Part shown: positions 1 through 9,829 of the stretch, in pieces
Position numbering within the stretch: the stretch's first letter is position 1
Layout: each line of letters begins with the position of its first letter
Origin: Prostheceraeus crozeri
Lineage: Eukaryota; Platyhelminthes; Polycladida; Euryleptidae
NCBI GenBank assembly: GCA_907163375.1
Contig: CAJQUW010003146.1
Coordinates: 434,001 to 498,000 of the forward strand
Direction: 5' to 3'
DNA length: 64,000 nt
Program-made: the position numbers and the translations under genes
The notes under the pieces: generated by a model
Told to the model about the DNA's origin: nothing
The model's database searches: none
Seen by the model: only the letters and a program-made list of their open reading frames with translations

Positions 1-846
1 ACTTTCTCTTTCTTATATTCACAAGTCATTAAAGTTTCTGGCACTGATCCTTGAATCTTTCTTGCAACGTCTTCAACACTTCTAATAACTTCAAATTGAT
101 TCTTTACTCGGATGCTCCTTTTTTGTAATGCATACAATGGCACGATTCTACATCGAAAATCAGTGACTTTCCTCTCCGAATTCCACCCACGTCCATTATA
201 CCAATACCTTGATGAGAATGTTGTTCTGGAATACCCTAAAATATGACTCAAATCCTTACCCAATACAAGAAGAACATGCTTCCCTTCCTTCAACAATTTT
301 GTTGACCCCTTTACGACTGGTCTGTAGAATTTATTCAACGTCAGCGTAAACAGATCATTTATTAGTTGAAACATTCTACCGACTTCCTTTTCTGTATTTT
401 GCAAGCTCATTGTGGGAACTTTAGAATCAAAAGTGGACGTTGCAAATGCCTTTTGAATTTTAATCATGTTTTGGACAGATGGTAGAGATGTTGAAAAAGG
501 ACGTAAGGTTAGATGATGAAAAGCCCATGTACCATATAGACTATTTTGAAATATGCGAAAGAATGTATGCGATGCCATATATGCGATGAATATTTTGAAA
601 TATATCATCCTTCTCTCGCACTTCTTTATGTAATTCAAAATAGTTGTTTTTTGGCAAACTGATATCGTTGTAATAAGTAATTTCAGTTAGAGCAACTTCA
701 TGGGGTCCATGCAGAGTAATTGGATTAGCGAATTCAACAGAGTATTGAGATGGTCTGTTGCCTGGGAATATCTTTGGGTTGCTATTGCTTGGAAGAATGA
801 TGTTGAAGTTAGTAGACATGTTGACCTCATGTATGTAAGAAGTCAC
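1..846 (-). pseudogene. Polinton penton-type (minor capsid) protein
   Basis: The N-terminal part has the signature seen across metazoan Polintons: an opening 'LPSNSNPKIFPGNRPSQYSV' stretch, then 'ITLHGPHEVALTEITYYNDI'. Downstream is a long open stretch containing 'HILGYSRTTF', the counterpart of the 'LGF' segment in the homologues at 58034-59408 and 16142-16945. The family is a beta-rich virion protein. I take it as the minor capsid/penton type, though a fibre role cannot be excluded from sequence. It lies beside the integrase on the same strand and continues off the left edge. It is interrupted at least once. Confidence 0.65.
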
Positions 847-859
847 ATGTTATATTAGC

Positions 860-2011
860 TTAAAAGCTACGAGTGTCTCCCACCTCCACATTTTGCAGAT
901 TCTGGTGCGTTATCCAGCTATTGAATGAATCAGGATACCCTTTCCATTTAACTAGATATTTCCTTTGATTGCCATGACCTTTCCTCCTGATTATTTTATC
1001 AATCATATAGACCTCGTCACTTCTGTCTACTACTTGCAATTCATATGAGTAAAATTTTCCTTCAATTGGATTGCCATGGTAATCTATCAATTTGTGCATG
1101 ATAAGTCTAAATTTTCTATTTACTTCATCTACAAAAAAGCTCTTCTTCAGTCCAATTAGATAGATAAGCCTTCTCAAATGTAGACTTAACCTTCGAAATC
1201 CGAACTCTATCACCAACATTTATCTTCTTTTCATTGGAAATGTTTTCGCTTTCTTATCATACAATCGAAGCCATACATCCATTGCATTATCTGGGGTAGC
1301 ATCAACTGGTCGCATCTTAATAATACGATGATAGCTTTCATTGTAATTCTTAACAAGTTTCTGCAACTCATCTAGCCAAACATGTGTATTTTTTGCAGTA
1401 AAATAGCGCCAAATTTTTGTTTTCAATGTGCGATTGAACCTCTCAACCATGGCAGCTTTATAAGCACTTTTAACGCTAAACAATTCCACATTGTGACTTT
1501 TGAGAAGACTTCGAACATGAGAGTTCTCAAATTCCTTGCCTTGATCGGTCTGCATTCTTTGCGGAACACGCCCCTCATCGAAAATACTCTGAAAAGCCGC
1601 TTCAACTTCTGGTCCTCGTTTAGATTTCAGGGCACGTGCCCAAGCATAGCCAGATAAAATATCTATTACGGTTAAGATGTATTTATAGCCATCATTGTAC
1701 TGTGATATCTGTTGCATGTCAGCCAAGTCTGCTTGCCATTGACTATCTATATTGTAAACAACATATTTTCTCGTTGGAAATCGCTTTCTCGCATTTTTGT
1801 GAAGAGTGTAAGTCGGTTGACTCCTTAACCACTTCTTGACTTTCTCTATTCCCACACCTGCTGCACGAGCTAAAACCTCCGGACGACTGAAACTTGCGGG
1901 GTGATTTAAGTTGTAATAAATCTCCCTCAGCTTCACGGCTGTACTCATCATCTTTGTTCTGATTTGCACGCGTATTACTCGCACAGCAACTGCTAACACA
2001 ATTGATATCAA
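860..2011 (-). pseudogene. Polinton integrase (DDE) with C-terminal chromodomain
   Basis: A retrovirus-type integrase core is clear. The first Asp lies in 'QWQADLADM', the second in 'QTDQGKEFEN', and the Glu in 'AAMVERFNRTLK'. An N-terminal helical/zinc-binding-like segment precedes the core. A beta-barrel-type segment ('KLIDYHGNPIEGKFYSYEL') and a chromodomain ('YMIDKIIRRKGHGNQRKYLV', 'WKGYPDSFNSWI') follow. The enzyme joins element ends to target DNA, and the chromodomain is thought to read histone methylation and guide target choice. It lies between the penton-type gene and a gene of unknown function. The open frames suggest about one break. Confidence 0.85.
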
Positions 2012-2115
2012 CCTCTATGCCCTCTTCTCCTTTACCTTCGAGCGCAGATTTCAAACAGCAGCAAAATTTTTGTAGCGACATGATATGAGAGAAGCAAGGT
2101 TTAATTCATATTTGC

Positions 2116-2766
2116 TTAATATTTACTATAATCCTTCCCAAGACGCATTGAGCGCCTGGTAGCTCTTTTTGGTTGAAGATCATCGGGATCATGAAGCTCT
2201 CGCTTGACCGCCATCGTGGGTGTTTTACTTTTTGATCCATCTTGCAAGTGACCCTTGTCCAACTCATTCACAGTCGGTCCTCCAATAATATTGTGAGGTA
2301 CATTTTGATCAGATAAAATTTTCTGAAAATATGACCACCCTTGTGGTGCACCTAGTTTCCGCCCTACATCTCTGACAGCATATTGTAGAAGGTCATCTAT
2401 GTGACTATTTCTAATAACATCACCAGTTGTTTCATCTATTATCTCCCCTCTCTCATTGAACTTCACAAGTGGATCAATGAAGTCAAATAATCGCTCAGCG
2501 CATACACGATATGGTCGAGGTGTTGACAAGGTTATAAATCGACGCAACTTGTCACGAATCTGTCGTCTCTCATCAATGTTTTCAGCTGCTAACTGCATTC
2601 GTCGATAGGGATCCTTAATCTTCTGAATTTCCATATCCTTTTGTGTTAGTTCCTTAAGTTGATTCGTAATAGGCTGATCTATATTTTTGACTTCCTGTGC
2701 ACTTTGTAATGTAGTCAATTGTACATACTCCTCTTGAGGAATGACTACCATCTTTGAATATGACAT
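2116..2766 (-). CDS. Polinton protein of unknown function, 216 aa
   Basis: An uninterrupted reading frame of 216 residues. The N-terminal third is charged and probably helical ('QLKELTQKDMEIQKIKDPYR'). The middle contains 'RRFITLSTPRPYRVCAERLF'. The C-terminal half has 'GDVIRNSHIDDLLQYAVRDV' and 'GAPQGWSYFQKIL', a pattern I associate with a common unnamed Polinton gene of coiled-coil plus compact C-terminal domain. The tail is rich in Lys and Arg. It sits between integrase and ATPase on the same strand. Its role is unknown, and a virion or packaging role is only a guess from context. Within the fossil this frame looks whole. Confidence 0.6.
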   Translation of the reverse strand: MSYSKMVVIPQEEYVQLTTLQSAQEVKNIDQPITNQLKELTQKDMEIQKIKDPYRRMQLAAENIDERRQIRDKLRRFITLSTPRPYRVCAERLFDFIDPLVKFNERGEIIDETTGDVIRNSHIDDLLQYAVRDVGRKLGAPQGWSYFQKILSDQNVPHNIIGGPTVNELDKGHLQDGSKSKTPTMAVKRELHDPDDLQPKRATRRSMRLGKDYSKY

Positions 2767-2804
2767 GTTTAAAATAATAAGGCAACAAAGTACATTGCTT
2801 AAAA

Positions 2805-3398
2805 CTAACTGTGAACCGAGAAAACTGTCATTGGTTCAACGGAATTAGGTATGATATTAGTTCGAAATCGAAGTCGTTCCGGACATTCCTGGGTTAGATC
2901 AATAAACAGATAGCCATGTGGTTTCTTTGTTACATCTTCATATATTTTTGAAAGAACTTTAGGTTGTTGAGGTAATATCTGTCTACTGAGATGATGTATC
3001 TGACTGCTGTCTCTTGGATTTTTAAATATTGCTAAATAATGTGTATTCAAACTCCTAGTTCTTTGCTCTTTCCCTCCATCAAAGATGTTTTGGGTGATAT
3101 AGATTATGAAGGCTTCCCTATGATGTGCTTTCACGCAATAGATCATCTAGCACAATAAAGTCACCTGCTTTGATGTTTTCAGTTGTCGGTACCCTTGCTT
3201 CACATCACAACCTTTCTGACGAAGTGCAGAATGCAAGTGTGGTTGTAATATACCATAATACCATTTAACTCTTTTAATTTCTTTATTAAACATCTCATTT
3301 CTAAATTGTAGTAATTGAGTTACAAAAGTAGTTTTACCAGACTGACTTGGACCGGCCACACACATTGTACGATCAGTGAATAGGCGAAAATCTGTCAT
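2805..3398 (-). pseudogene. Polinton DNA-packaging ATPase (FtsK/HerA type)
   Basis: The Walker A loop 'GPSQSGKTTFVTQLL' lies close to the N-terminus. The later part holds the family signature 'AHHREAFIIYITQNIF' followed by 'SLNTHYLAIFKNPRDSSQ', the sensor and arginine-finger region of A32-like packaging ATPases. In Polintons and adintoviruses this enzyme pumps DNA into the capsid. The gene follows the 216-aa gene on the minus strand, in the usual neighbourhood of integrase and virion genes. It is interrupted about once. Confidence 0.8.
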
Positions 3399-3506
3399 TC
3401 TGAAATTTCAAAAGCTTTAAAGACTAGCACCCACCAGTTTGCTTAGAATAAAACAAGTCATGTTCCATAACAACTTTATTTACATTTAGAAACTTTCATT
3501 TCACAT

Positions 3507-4253
3507 TCACAGCATTTGTGCTTCCTCATCAATGTCAGCATTAAAATAACTTTTCGCGTAAATTTGAGCATCTTGGCGCTTCAATTTCAACTTAACACTC
3601 CCTTCCTTGGATTTTCGTCCCCGCTTTTTGCATTCTTCAGCATCCTTCCCATCTTTTGAATTAGGTTTATTGATGGTGATTAGGCACTTATCAATCGGCA
3701 TTGGCTCATAAACCAACTGTAGAACTTTCATTTGTAACGATGCCACTTTTCCGGTTGAGCCGTGAGCACCAAAGTATAGTCCGTTGACGTGTATTAAACC
3801 CATGTATCGTCCGCGCTTCAGATCATCACACTCCATTGTATTTCCAAGTAGATCGAATGCTTGAAAGTGATCGGACAATTTCAGGAATAGTGTATCGAAC
3901 TCGGGTAATTCCTTATAGCCAATTCCTTCCTCTAACGCCTTCCTCCAATGTGCAGGAGCACTTTCGGGCAACTCAACGCATTCCTTCGCCAAAGAGTCGA
4001 TGGTTTTGAGTATCATCTGCTGCCATTTCGGAAAGGTCACTCACATTTGTCTCATGTTGCTATATCCAGATGAAGACATACCATTACTGTGGAAAAATGG
4101 AACTTGAAGGTAGAAACCATCGTCACCATAGCTCAACGTTTGGAAGTAAAAGGTATTTCCAATCCCTTGAACCTTCCCTGTCGGTCGGAATTTTAAGAGA
4201 TCGCGTTCAAATGAGTCGCTCTCCTCTCTAACTATATACATTCTTTGAGACAT
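3507..4253 (-). pseudogene. Unrecognised virion-cluster gene of element A
   Basis: Two adjoining open segments on the minus strand look like one gene. The first part reads as beta-rich ('GKVQGIGNTFYFQTLSYGDD', 'FYLQVPFFHSN'). The second contains 'RYMGLIHVNGLYFGAHGSTG' and ends in a Lys/Arg-rich segment before an acidic tail. I do not recognise the family. A TATA-like sequence lies about 90 bases upstream of the start (4342-4349). The position between the ATPase and the core-peptide-like gene suggests a structural or DNA-binding protein. About one break. Confidence 0.45.
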
Positions 4254-4341
4254 AATTCAAAGTTATACTTATTCGAAGCTTTTCAACCACTGGCGATGAG
4301 TGATAGCTTGAAAGTGATTAAAGAGTACAAGCGCGTCTCTC

Positions 4342-4349
4342 TTATATAC
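4342..4349 (-). promoter_or_regulatory. TATA box upstream of the 3507-4253 gene
   Basis: Read on the minus strand, TATATAAG lies about 90 bases before the ATG that ends at 4253. Promoters of this type recur in elements A and D but not in C. Confidence 0.4.
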
Positions 4350-4402
4350 ATATTCACATGAGTCATCAATCAATGATGACGTGTCACTCCATGATTCGTC
4401 GT

Positions 4403-4852
4403 CTACAGCAACACTGCGGCACCTGCCACAACTTTCCCTAGTGGACTGTTGAGTACATTGTAAATGCTGTTTCCAATATCATTCAACATATTCAAAAACC
4501 CACCACCTCCACGCTGAACCAAGTTCCGCCTTTTCGTATCACTGCTTCTTGGATTTGAAAATTTTTTAATGTTGTTCAGAGAATCAGAACTCAATAAAGG
4601 CTTGTATATTGGGAGGCATTTGTGTATTGCAAAAGCCAAATCACGGATGAAATCATCACTTGAGTTTTGAATTAATTTGCACTTAATTTTATTATTTCGC
4701 ATGGTGTTTAACTTTCGCAACGCCTTCTTAAACTGACTTGAAGGTCTAAAAGAACCATTCTTCCGAGAAAGAGATGCCTTTCTTTTTGCAGTCATTTTTA
4801 TTATGATAAAAGCAAAGCATTTATGAAAATATACATTTTTGCTTAGTTCCAT
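4403..4852 (-). CDS. Adenovirus-core-peptide-like (pX/mu-type) basic protein
   Basis: A 149-residue frame. After a short hydrophobic stretch it is strongly basic ('KMTAKRKASLSRKNGSFRPS'), so the real start may be the internal Met of 'MTAKRKAS'. It then carries 'RRNLVQRGGGGFLNMLNDI' and ends with a small hydrophobic, membrane-like tail ('PLGKVVAGAAVLL'). The basic-RG-hydrophobic layout recurs in Polinton and adintovirus virion core peptides, which condense DNA and may disturb membranes. It sits inside the virion gene cluster. The frame is continuous. Confidence 0.55.
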   Translation of the reverse strand: MELSKNVYFHKCFAFIIIKMTAKRKASLSRKNGSFRPSSQFKKALRKLNTMRNNKIKCKLIQNSSDDFIRDLAFAIHKCLPIYKPLLSSDSLNNIKKFSNPRSSDTKRRNLVQRGGGGFLNMLNDIGNSIYNVLNSPLGKVVAGAAVLL

Positions 4853-4861
4853 ACAACAAAG

Positions 4862-5473
4862 TCAAACGGTAACAGATGGTAGGTCGTAATCATCAACATC
4901 ACTCAAGGTCTGAGTCGTTGCAGTTATAAGCTGTTCTATATCACACACTAAATCCTTTGATAGAGGACAGCATGAACAGCATGGTTTTGAAGCGAAGACT
5001 TTTAAAAGATTAGCATAGTATGCTCTGAACTTGATTATATCCCGCTCATCTTGCACTTCCACGTTGACACTCATCGACGGGAGTCCGGCAAACATGTCCA
5101 CTTTGAATTTGCCACCATTTTCCTCATAGTGGCTAAATGTGATTATACCATGCAAGCAAGTCTTCAATTTCCGTGTTCTGATTTCACAATAGCAACGAGA
5201 ACTCCATGGAATAGCTTCCGTCAAACTCAGAGGTTTGAACACTTCATCGAGCCAAAATCTTAGTACTCGCGTAAGGGCATTGGTCAATGTCCTCATAAAG
5301 AGTTTCTGAAGTTCAATATCATCTTCACAGTGGTAGAATGTGACAATATCCTCCATCAGATCTATAAGATCAGCTTTGTAACCAATAACATCATTTGCAG
5401 AGTAGAAAATCTTGCTAGTAAACAGATTGTCTTTGTGAATAATTGAAACAGGAATGATTGTGGTAAATGGCAT
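4862..5473 (-). CDS. Unrecognised Cys-rich protein of element A, 203 aa
   Basis: A continuous frame with an ATG start and a TATA box about 57 bases upstream (5530-5536). The middle is mixed alpha/beta ('LPSMSVNVEVQDERDIIKFR'). Near the C-terminus is a Cys cluster ('SKPCCSCCPLSKDLVC') that could bind metal or form disulphides. I recognise no family. It lies between the core-peptide-like gene and the IAP-like gene on the same strand, with only nine bases separating it from the former. It may be an accessory host-interaction gene, which is inference from position only. Confidence 0.45.
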   Translation of the reverse strand: MPFTTIIPVSIIHKDNLFTSKIFYSANDVIGYKADLIDLMEDIVTFYHCEDDIELQKLFMRTLTNALTRVLRFWLDEVFKPLSLTEAIPWSSRCYCEIRTRKLKTCLHGIITFSHYEENGGKFKVDMFAGLPSMSVNVEVQDERDIIKFRAYYANLLKVFASKPCCSCCPLSKDLVCDIEQLITATTQTLSDVDDYDLPSVTV

Positions 5474-5529
5474 GTTTATTAATGTCTACAATCCTCAACA
5501 AGTATGATTGAAATAGAAGTGTGATAACC

Positions 5530-5536
5530 TTTTATA
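5530..5536 (-). promoter_or_regulatory. TATA box of the 4862-5473 gene
   Basis: Minus-strand TATAAAA in the context TGTATAAAAGG, about 57 bases before the ATG ending at 5473. This spacing fits transcription starting about 30 bases downstream, with a short leader. Confidence 0.5.
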
Positions 5537-5583
5537 CAAAAGCTGCACAATAGCAACCAATCACAGACACACATGATGACTCA

Positions 5584-6090
5584 TCATGAACGATATACAT
5601 TGACTGTTGAAATTATTTCTCCATCACAAAGGGGACAAAATATAGTTTCCAAGGGTACATAACATGTAGAACACATAACAAAATGAGAACATGGAAACAA
5701 GAGAAGGGATCTTTCCCGTTGAAAACGCCTAATGCAGTTCCGTTCACATAATAATTTAAACGTCTCTATTTCTAATTTCTTTCTGAAGTCACTTTCACTG
5801 TTAGAGCATTTCGATAGATCAGTTGAGGGTTTCACTTCTTTTATCTCCGTTTCAGATAGTTCCAATTCCATCCTTCTAATTTCACTGTCTTTGAAATGTA
5901 GCATTGAGAAATCATCTATCCAACTACGATCCAAATTGTAATTCGTGGCATGCTCATCCAGATCCATTAGTCGTTCAACTAAATCGCCAGCTTTGATATT
6001 TTCATTTAGATTTGTAACAGTTTCTATAGCCTTTAGCGAATAACCAAGGTCTCTTGCAACAATCCATGAAATTGGGAGGCTAACCATCAA
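5584..6090 (-). CDS. IAP-like protein: UBA plus C-terminal RING
   Basis: The N-terminal segment 'SWIVARDLGYSLKAIETVTN' through 'AGDLVERLMDLDE' fits the UBA domain of inhibitor-of-apoptosis proteins. The C-terminus is a RING finger: a Cys pair in 'LLCERNC', then 'FPCSHFVMCSTC' and 'FCPLCDGEI'. UBA followed by a terminal RING is the C-terminal half of animal cIAP/XIAP proteins, and no BIR domain is visible here. The likely role is ubiquitin-ligase activity that blunts cell-death signalling. It is the outermost gene of element A and was probably captured from a host. The start is near 6087-6090. The first Cys spacing is not the standard C-x2-C, so metal binding is not assured. Confidence 0.65.
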   Translation of the reverse strand: MMVSLPISWIVARDLGYSLKAIETVTNLNENIKAGDLVERLMDLDEHATNYNLDRSWIDDFSMLHFKDSEIRRMELELSETEIKEVKPSTDLSKCSNSESDFRKKLEIETFKLLCERNCIRRFQRERSLLLFPCSHFVMCSTCYVPLETIFCPLCDGEIISTVNVYRS

Positions 6091-6115
6091 GCAACTTCCA
6101 CGTATTTATAACTTA

Positions 6116-6479
6116 ACCTAGTTATGAAAATAAATAAAATTGTCATCATAGTCACAATGGTCACAATTGTCGCATTTGAGCAAGCAGTCTCAAAACAAAC
6201 AACTATCTATTCAAGTTCCGAAATAAATGTTCGCATCCCTGTTCTAATTCACTCACTTTAATTCAATCTCGGAACAGGCTGTTACAACCCCAGTACACAA
6301 TTGATTGTACCGAACCTCGAAACATGAACTCAAATTCAAATCCCAATCGGAAAGCGGTTCCTATTCACATGATCAGAACGCGGTTCGAATTCAAATGTTC
6401 ATATTTACATGTTTGGAACGCCATGTTCGCATCCTCGTTTAAATCCTCACTTTTTGCGTTCACATTATTAACTACTAAC
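6116..6479. other. Spacer between element A and the Tc1-like copies
   Basis: No convincing gene. There are scattered degenerate repeats of words such as GGAACG and TTCAAATTCAAAT. No terminal inverted repeat of element A could be recognised here. Confidence 0.4.
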
Positions 6480-7545
6480 ATTATCTCAGATCATTAACAA
6501 CAAAGATCAGATCATTAAGATAAGAGACGAAAATCTAGTGAACGTAGTTCACGAATCTCACATCAATAAAAGACACCGCAAATCAGCACAATCAGAATTA
6601 TTGTAGTCATGTCAAGACAACGCATTTCTGTAGAAGACAATCAACGGATCGTAGATTGTTGTAATCGTCAAGATGATTATTTCGTGCTTGCTGATGCTCT
6701 TACAATCAATAGACGAACTGCATGTTCAATTATTCGACGATATCTTAGGGACGGTCATGTCGTGAGAAGACGCAGAGGTCCAAATCACGTAGTTGTTGAT
6801 GATGAGATGAGAAACACAGTAGTATCTATCGTTGAAGATCACACGGAATACACTGTAGATCAGATAAATCAAGAATTGAAGTTGCGGTTGTCCAACAAAA
6901 GGCACGTATGCAACAATACGATATCCAATATATTGCACTGTCGGTTAATAAAATTGAAATTGACTCGTGATCCACCGGCACAACCCAATACGATCCTTAC
7001 GAGGCGAGAGAGCTATTCGAGTTGTCAATGCTCGTGGAGGTGTCCATATGTCGGTCATCTTCGCTGTGTCCCAAGTAATTGGTTTGATTCATCACGAATT
7101 TGTTGAGGGTGGATTCAGAAGTATCAATGTCTCCTCTCAAGTTGCTCAAACATGCTCGCTTCGAAGTGTCTTTTTTATTTTCGATAATGCACCATCACAC
7201 AATCATGCACAAGAAGCTGCACTCCAAGTTGGTCACCATGTTATGTTTCAACCTCCTTACTCGCCTTTTCTGAATATATGTGAAAGCTGCTTCTCGATCT
7301 GGAAGGCTGCATTCAAACGTTCGATGGCTGAAGTGCGGGATCAGCTTCTGACTCAACAATATGCGAGCAGGATGGCAACGATGATGCAAATCGCTGCAAT
7401 GACACTTCCTAAAGTTCAGAATTTGAGCTCTCACTTGCTCTCAGTTCTCCCGAAGTGTATTCGTGAAGAAGACATTCTAGCATTTTAGTTATCATAAATA
7501 TACATGCTAGAGTATTTTTGAATAAGATGTCGGATTTTTCTTTGT
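6480..7545 (+). mobile_element. Tc1-like (IS630-Tc1-mariner) transposon, internally deleted copy 1
   Basis: A decayed Tc1-like transposase lies on the plus strand, flanked by noncoding sequence shared with the inverted second copy. The 5' side begins near a repeated CTCAGATCA word. The 3' side ends near GATGTCGGATTTTTCTTTG, which reappears in reverse complement at about 8378. No TA target duplication could be fixed with certainty. Confidence 0.65.
6609..7488 (+). pseudogene. Tc1-like transposase remnant
   Basis: The first part (about 120 residues) has a helix-turn-helix pair ('DDYFVLADALTINRRTACSI', 'TVDQINQELKLRLSNKR') as in paired-like Tc1 DNA-binding domains. The second part, in another frame, holds the catalytic half: 'RVVNARGGVHMSVIFAVSQ', 'FFIFDNAPSHNHAQ' with the second Asp, 'QPPYSPFLNICESCF' with the Glu, and a C-terminal tail. 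The segment with the first catalytic Asp is absent, so the gene carries an internal deletion and cannot encode an active enzyme. The same structure is repeated inverted at 8442-8874. Confidence 0.75.
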
Positions 7546-7697
7546 CTTTACTATCTTTGCTATCAGACAAAACCATGTTTTTATCCGACATCGATGCATT
7601 TCGCTAACACAAGCAGGTGCATGCACGGTATCTTCACGGAATCAATCAACATTAGGTTGCAATGAGTCCTCCCTCGAATCACATATCATGGCTAGTC

Positions 7698-8008
7698 TAC
7701 ACCTTTTCCAGATCAATAAGCGTAAACTTAAAATCATTTGAAGGAATCTCAAATCAATTGCAAACGACACATCTCGGATCAACAAGCGGAGTTCTCAGAT
7801 CATTTAGCGCAGATATCTGAAATCAATTGAATTTGAAATCTCAAATCAATTGAATCATTCTTTTTTTCAATAATCACATTCGAAAATCAAAAAAAGACGA
7901 TGGAAGGCTCTCCATCAAAATTCAAATTCAGTTGTTCATTTCAATAATGCGATGCTATACAGACTTGTTAGAAGTCTGTGATAAACTCCCGGTTGGAAAT
8001 ATATGTTA
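7698..8008. repeat. Left arm of a long inverted repeat, with subterminal repeats
   Basis: This roughly 310-base segment matches the reverse complement of 9108-9421 along most of its length, starting from ACACCTTTTCCAGATCAATAAG. It is packed with the word TCTCAAATCAATTG and close variants. Sequence immediately outside it (7606-7695) is itself inverted at 8012-8095, so the arm sits at the centre of a further palindrome. Confidence 0.6.
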
Positions 8009-8377
8009 GACTGGCCATATTTCGAGAGGACTCATAGCAACCGAATGTTGATTGATTCCGTGAACATACCGAACACGTACCTGCTTTTGGCAACGAAGTG
8101 TATTGATGTTGCTATGCATCGGACCTTTGATTTCTTCAAAAGAACCAATGCTAACAAATTCAAGTTTTTATTATGAGAGTTGTTGCAAGAATCACGCTGA
8201 GACGCTATCAATAAGATAGCGGATTATCTGTGCACAGTGTGAACTTTTCCTCGATCTGAGTAAAACTATTTGAATATACTTAAGCTAAAGATTTTTATGA
8301 AACAGACGTAAAGAACGATTTTAATGCCCTTTCAGGTCCATTGTTTTATTGTCATTCAGCAATACTTACCCATTAGT
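8009..8377. other. Spacer between inverted arm and Tc1 copy 2
   Basis: No gene is seen. Bases 8012-8095 are an imperfect inverted copy of 7606-7695. The rest is not recognisable. Confidence 0.4.
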
Positions 8378-9002
8378 GAAGACAAAGAAAAATCCGACAT
8401 CTTATTCAAAAATTGTAACTTCAAAATTACATTCATCAAAACTAAAATGTTAGAGTGTCTTCTTCACGAATACACTTCGGGAGAACTGAAAGCAAGTGAG
8501 AGTTCAAATTCTGAACTTTGGGAAGTGTCACAGCAGCGATTGATTGCTCAGCGATTTGCATCATCGTTGCCATCCTGTTTGCATGTTGTTGGGTTAGAAG
8601 CTGATCCCGCACTTCAGCCATCGAACGTTTGAATGCAGCAGCCTTCACATATATTCAGAAAAGGAGAGTAAGGAGGTTGAAACATAACATGGTGACCAAC
8701 TTGGAGTGTAGCTTCTAGTGCATGATTGTGTGATGGTGCATTATCGAAAATAAAAAAGACATTGCGACCCGCGAGCATACTTGAGGAAGTTGTGAGGAAG
8801 GCATTGAATAGATTACTCATGAATCCACCCTCAACAAATTCGTGATGAATTAAGCCAATGCGTTGTCTTGACATGACTGCAATAATTCTGATTGTGTTGA
8901 TTTGCGATGTCTTCTATTGATGTGAGATTCATGACTCCCGTTCACTGGATCTCCGTCTCTTATCTTGTTGATCTGATCTTTGTTGTTAATGATCTGAGAT
9001 AA
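8378..9002 (-). mobile_element. Tc1-like transposon, internally deleted copy 2 (inverted)
   Basis: A minus-strand copy of the transposon at 6480-7545, with a larger internal deletion. It shares the 5' noncoding words (CTCAGATCATTAACAACAAAG) and the 3' tail. It is too short to act by itself and could only move with a transposase supplied elsewhere. Confidence 0.65.
8442..8874 (-). pseudogene. Tc1-like transposase remnant, inverted copy
   Basis: It starts with the same 'MSRQRI' as copy 1 and passes directly to 'GLIHHEFVEGGF', so the whole DNA-binding region and first catalytic segment are gone. The part with 'FFIFDNAPSHNHA' and 'QPPYSPFLNICEGC' remains, followed in another frame by the C-terminal 'AAAFKRSMAEVRDQLLTQQH'. 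The two copies share most residues, so they come from one subfamily that moved after losing its transposase function. Confidence 0.7.
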
Positions 9003-9107
9003 TAATCCTATTGAACTGAGAATCGCAACACTATTGAAATGAGAATTCTATTGAAATTAGATGCCTGCAGATGATTTGAGAATTAAGCTTATTGATTTGG
9101 AAAAGGT

Positions 9108-9421
9108 GTAATACATATTTTCAACCGGCATTTTTCAACAGATAAATTCTTTTTTTATCGCTGATATTCAACAGGTCTGTATAATATCGCATTATTGAAA
9201 TGAACAATTGAATTTGCATTTTGATAGAGAGCATTCCATCGTCTTCTTTTGATTTTCGAATGTGATTATTGAAAAAAAGAATGATTCAATCGATTTGAGA
9301 TTTCAAATTCAATTGATTTGAGATATTTGCGCTTATTGATCTGAGATGTGTTGTTTTCAATTGATATGAGATTCTTTCAAATGATTTTAAGTTAACGCTT
9401 ATTGATCTGGAAAAGGTGTAA
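9108..9421. repeat. Right arm of the long inverted repeat
   Basis: Reverse complement of 7698-8008 with scattered differences. It carries repeated TTGATTTGAGAT-type words, probably transposase-binding sites, and ends with CTGGAAAAGGTGTA. An extra copy of that terminal word at about 9096-9114 suggests one arm nested within another. Confidence 0.6.
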
Positions 9422-9829
9422 TATTGTTGGAATACAGACAAAAAATACTGGCTTGCTTCAGAGATATGTTGTGGTCCCTGGGTATTATGGTGCAGGTCCC
9501 AGAAAGCACTCCGTGAAAAAGCCGGCATATTTAATGAATGACTCTCCAAAGCGTGATATCCCATGCACTTTAGTCGAAGCAAGTGATTCTGAAAAACAAT
9601 GGATGAATCTGCTTGTCTATCGTTCATAAACGCAAAATGCAATGCTTACAGGTCTAGCAATTTCACTCTGTACAACCATCTGCAGATCAAACTGGAAGTA
9701 GAAATATCAAAGGCCACGGACGGTCGGAAAGAGAACCAAAGACATGTGGCACATGAGATTTGGGGCATTTAGAATCTCTTGAAAGATAAAAACGGTGGCC
9801 CAATAGATAGCTCGGCTATTACAAGTATT
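9422..9829. other. Unassigned stretch before the LINE
   Basis: Short open frames here show no recognisable domain. It may include decayed 5' sequence of the LINE that follows, but I cannot support that. Confidence 0.3.

Larger units (their letters stand above)
1..6115 (-). mobile_element. Element A: Polinton/adintovirus-like fossil, partial
   Basis: A run of minus-strand genes typical of metazoan Polintons: penton-type protein, integrase with chromodomain, packaging ATPase, a small basic core-peptide-like protein and an IAP-like gene. The left side continues beyond the window, so PolB, protease and the major capsid protein may lie there. No terminal inverted repeat or target duplication was found on the right, so the end near 6115 is an estimate. 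Several genes are interrupted, with a handful of breaks overall, so I call it broken. Its integrase resembles that of element D (about half the residues match by eye) more than that of element C. Age looks moderate. Confidence 0.8.

Noticed and set aside
6103-6110. TATTTATA as a TATA box for the IAP-like gene
   Set aside because: Only about 13 bases from the start codon, too close for a TATA-driven leader.
9402-9629. 75-residue frame before the LINE
   Set aside because: No domain, begins inside an inverted-repeat arm and uses a non-ATG start.
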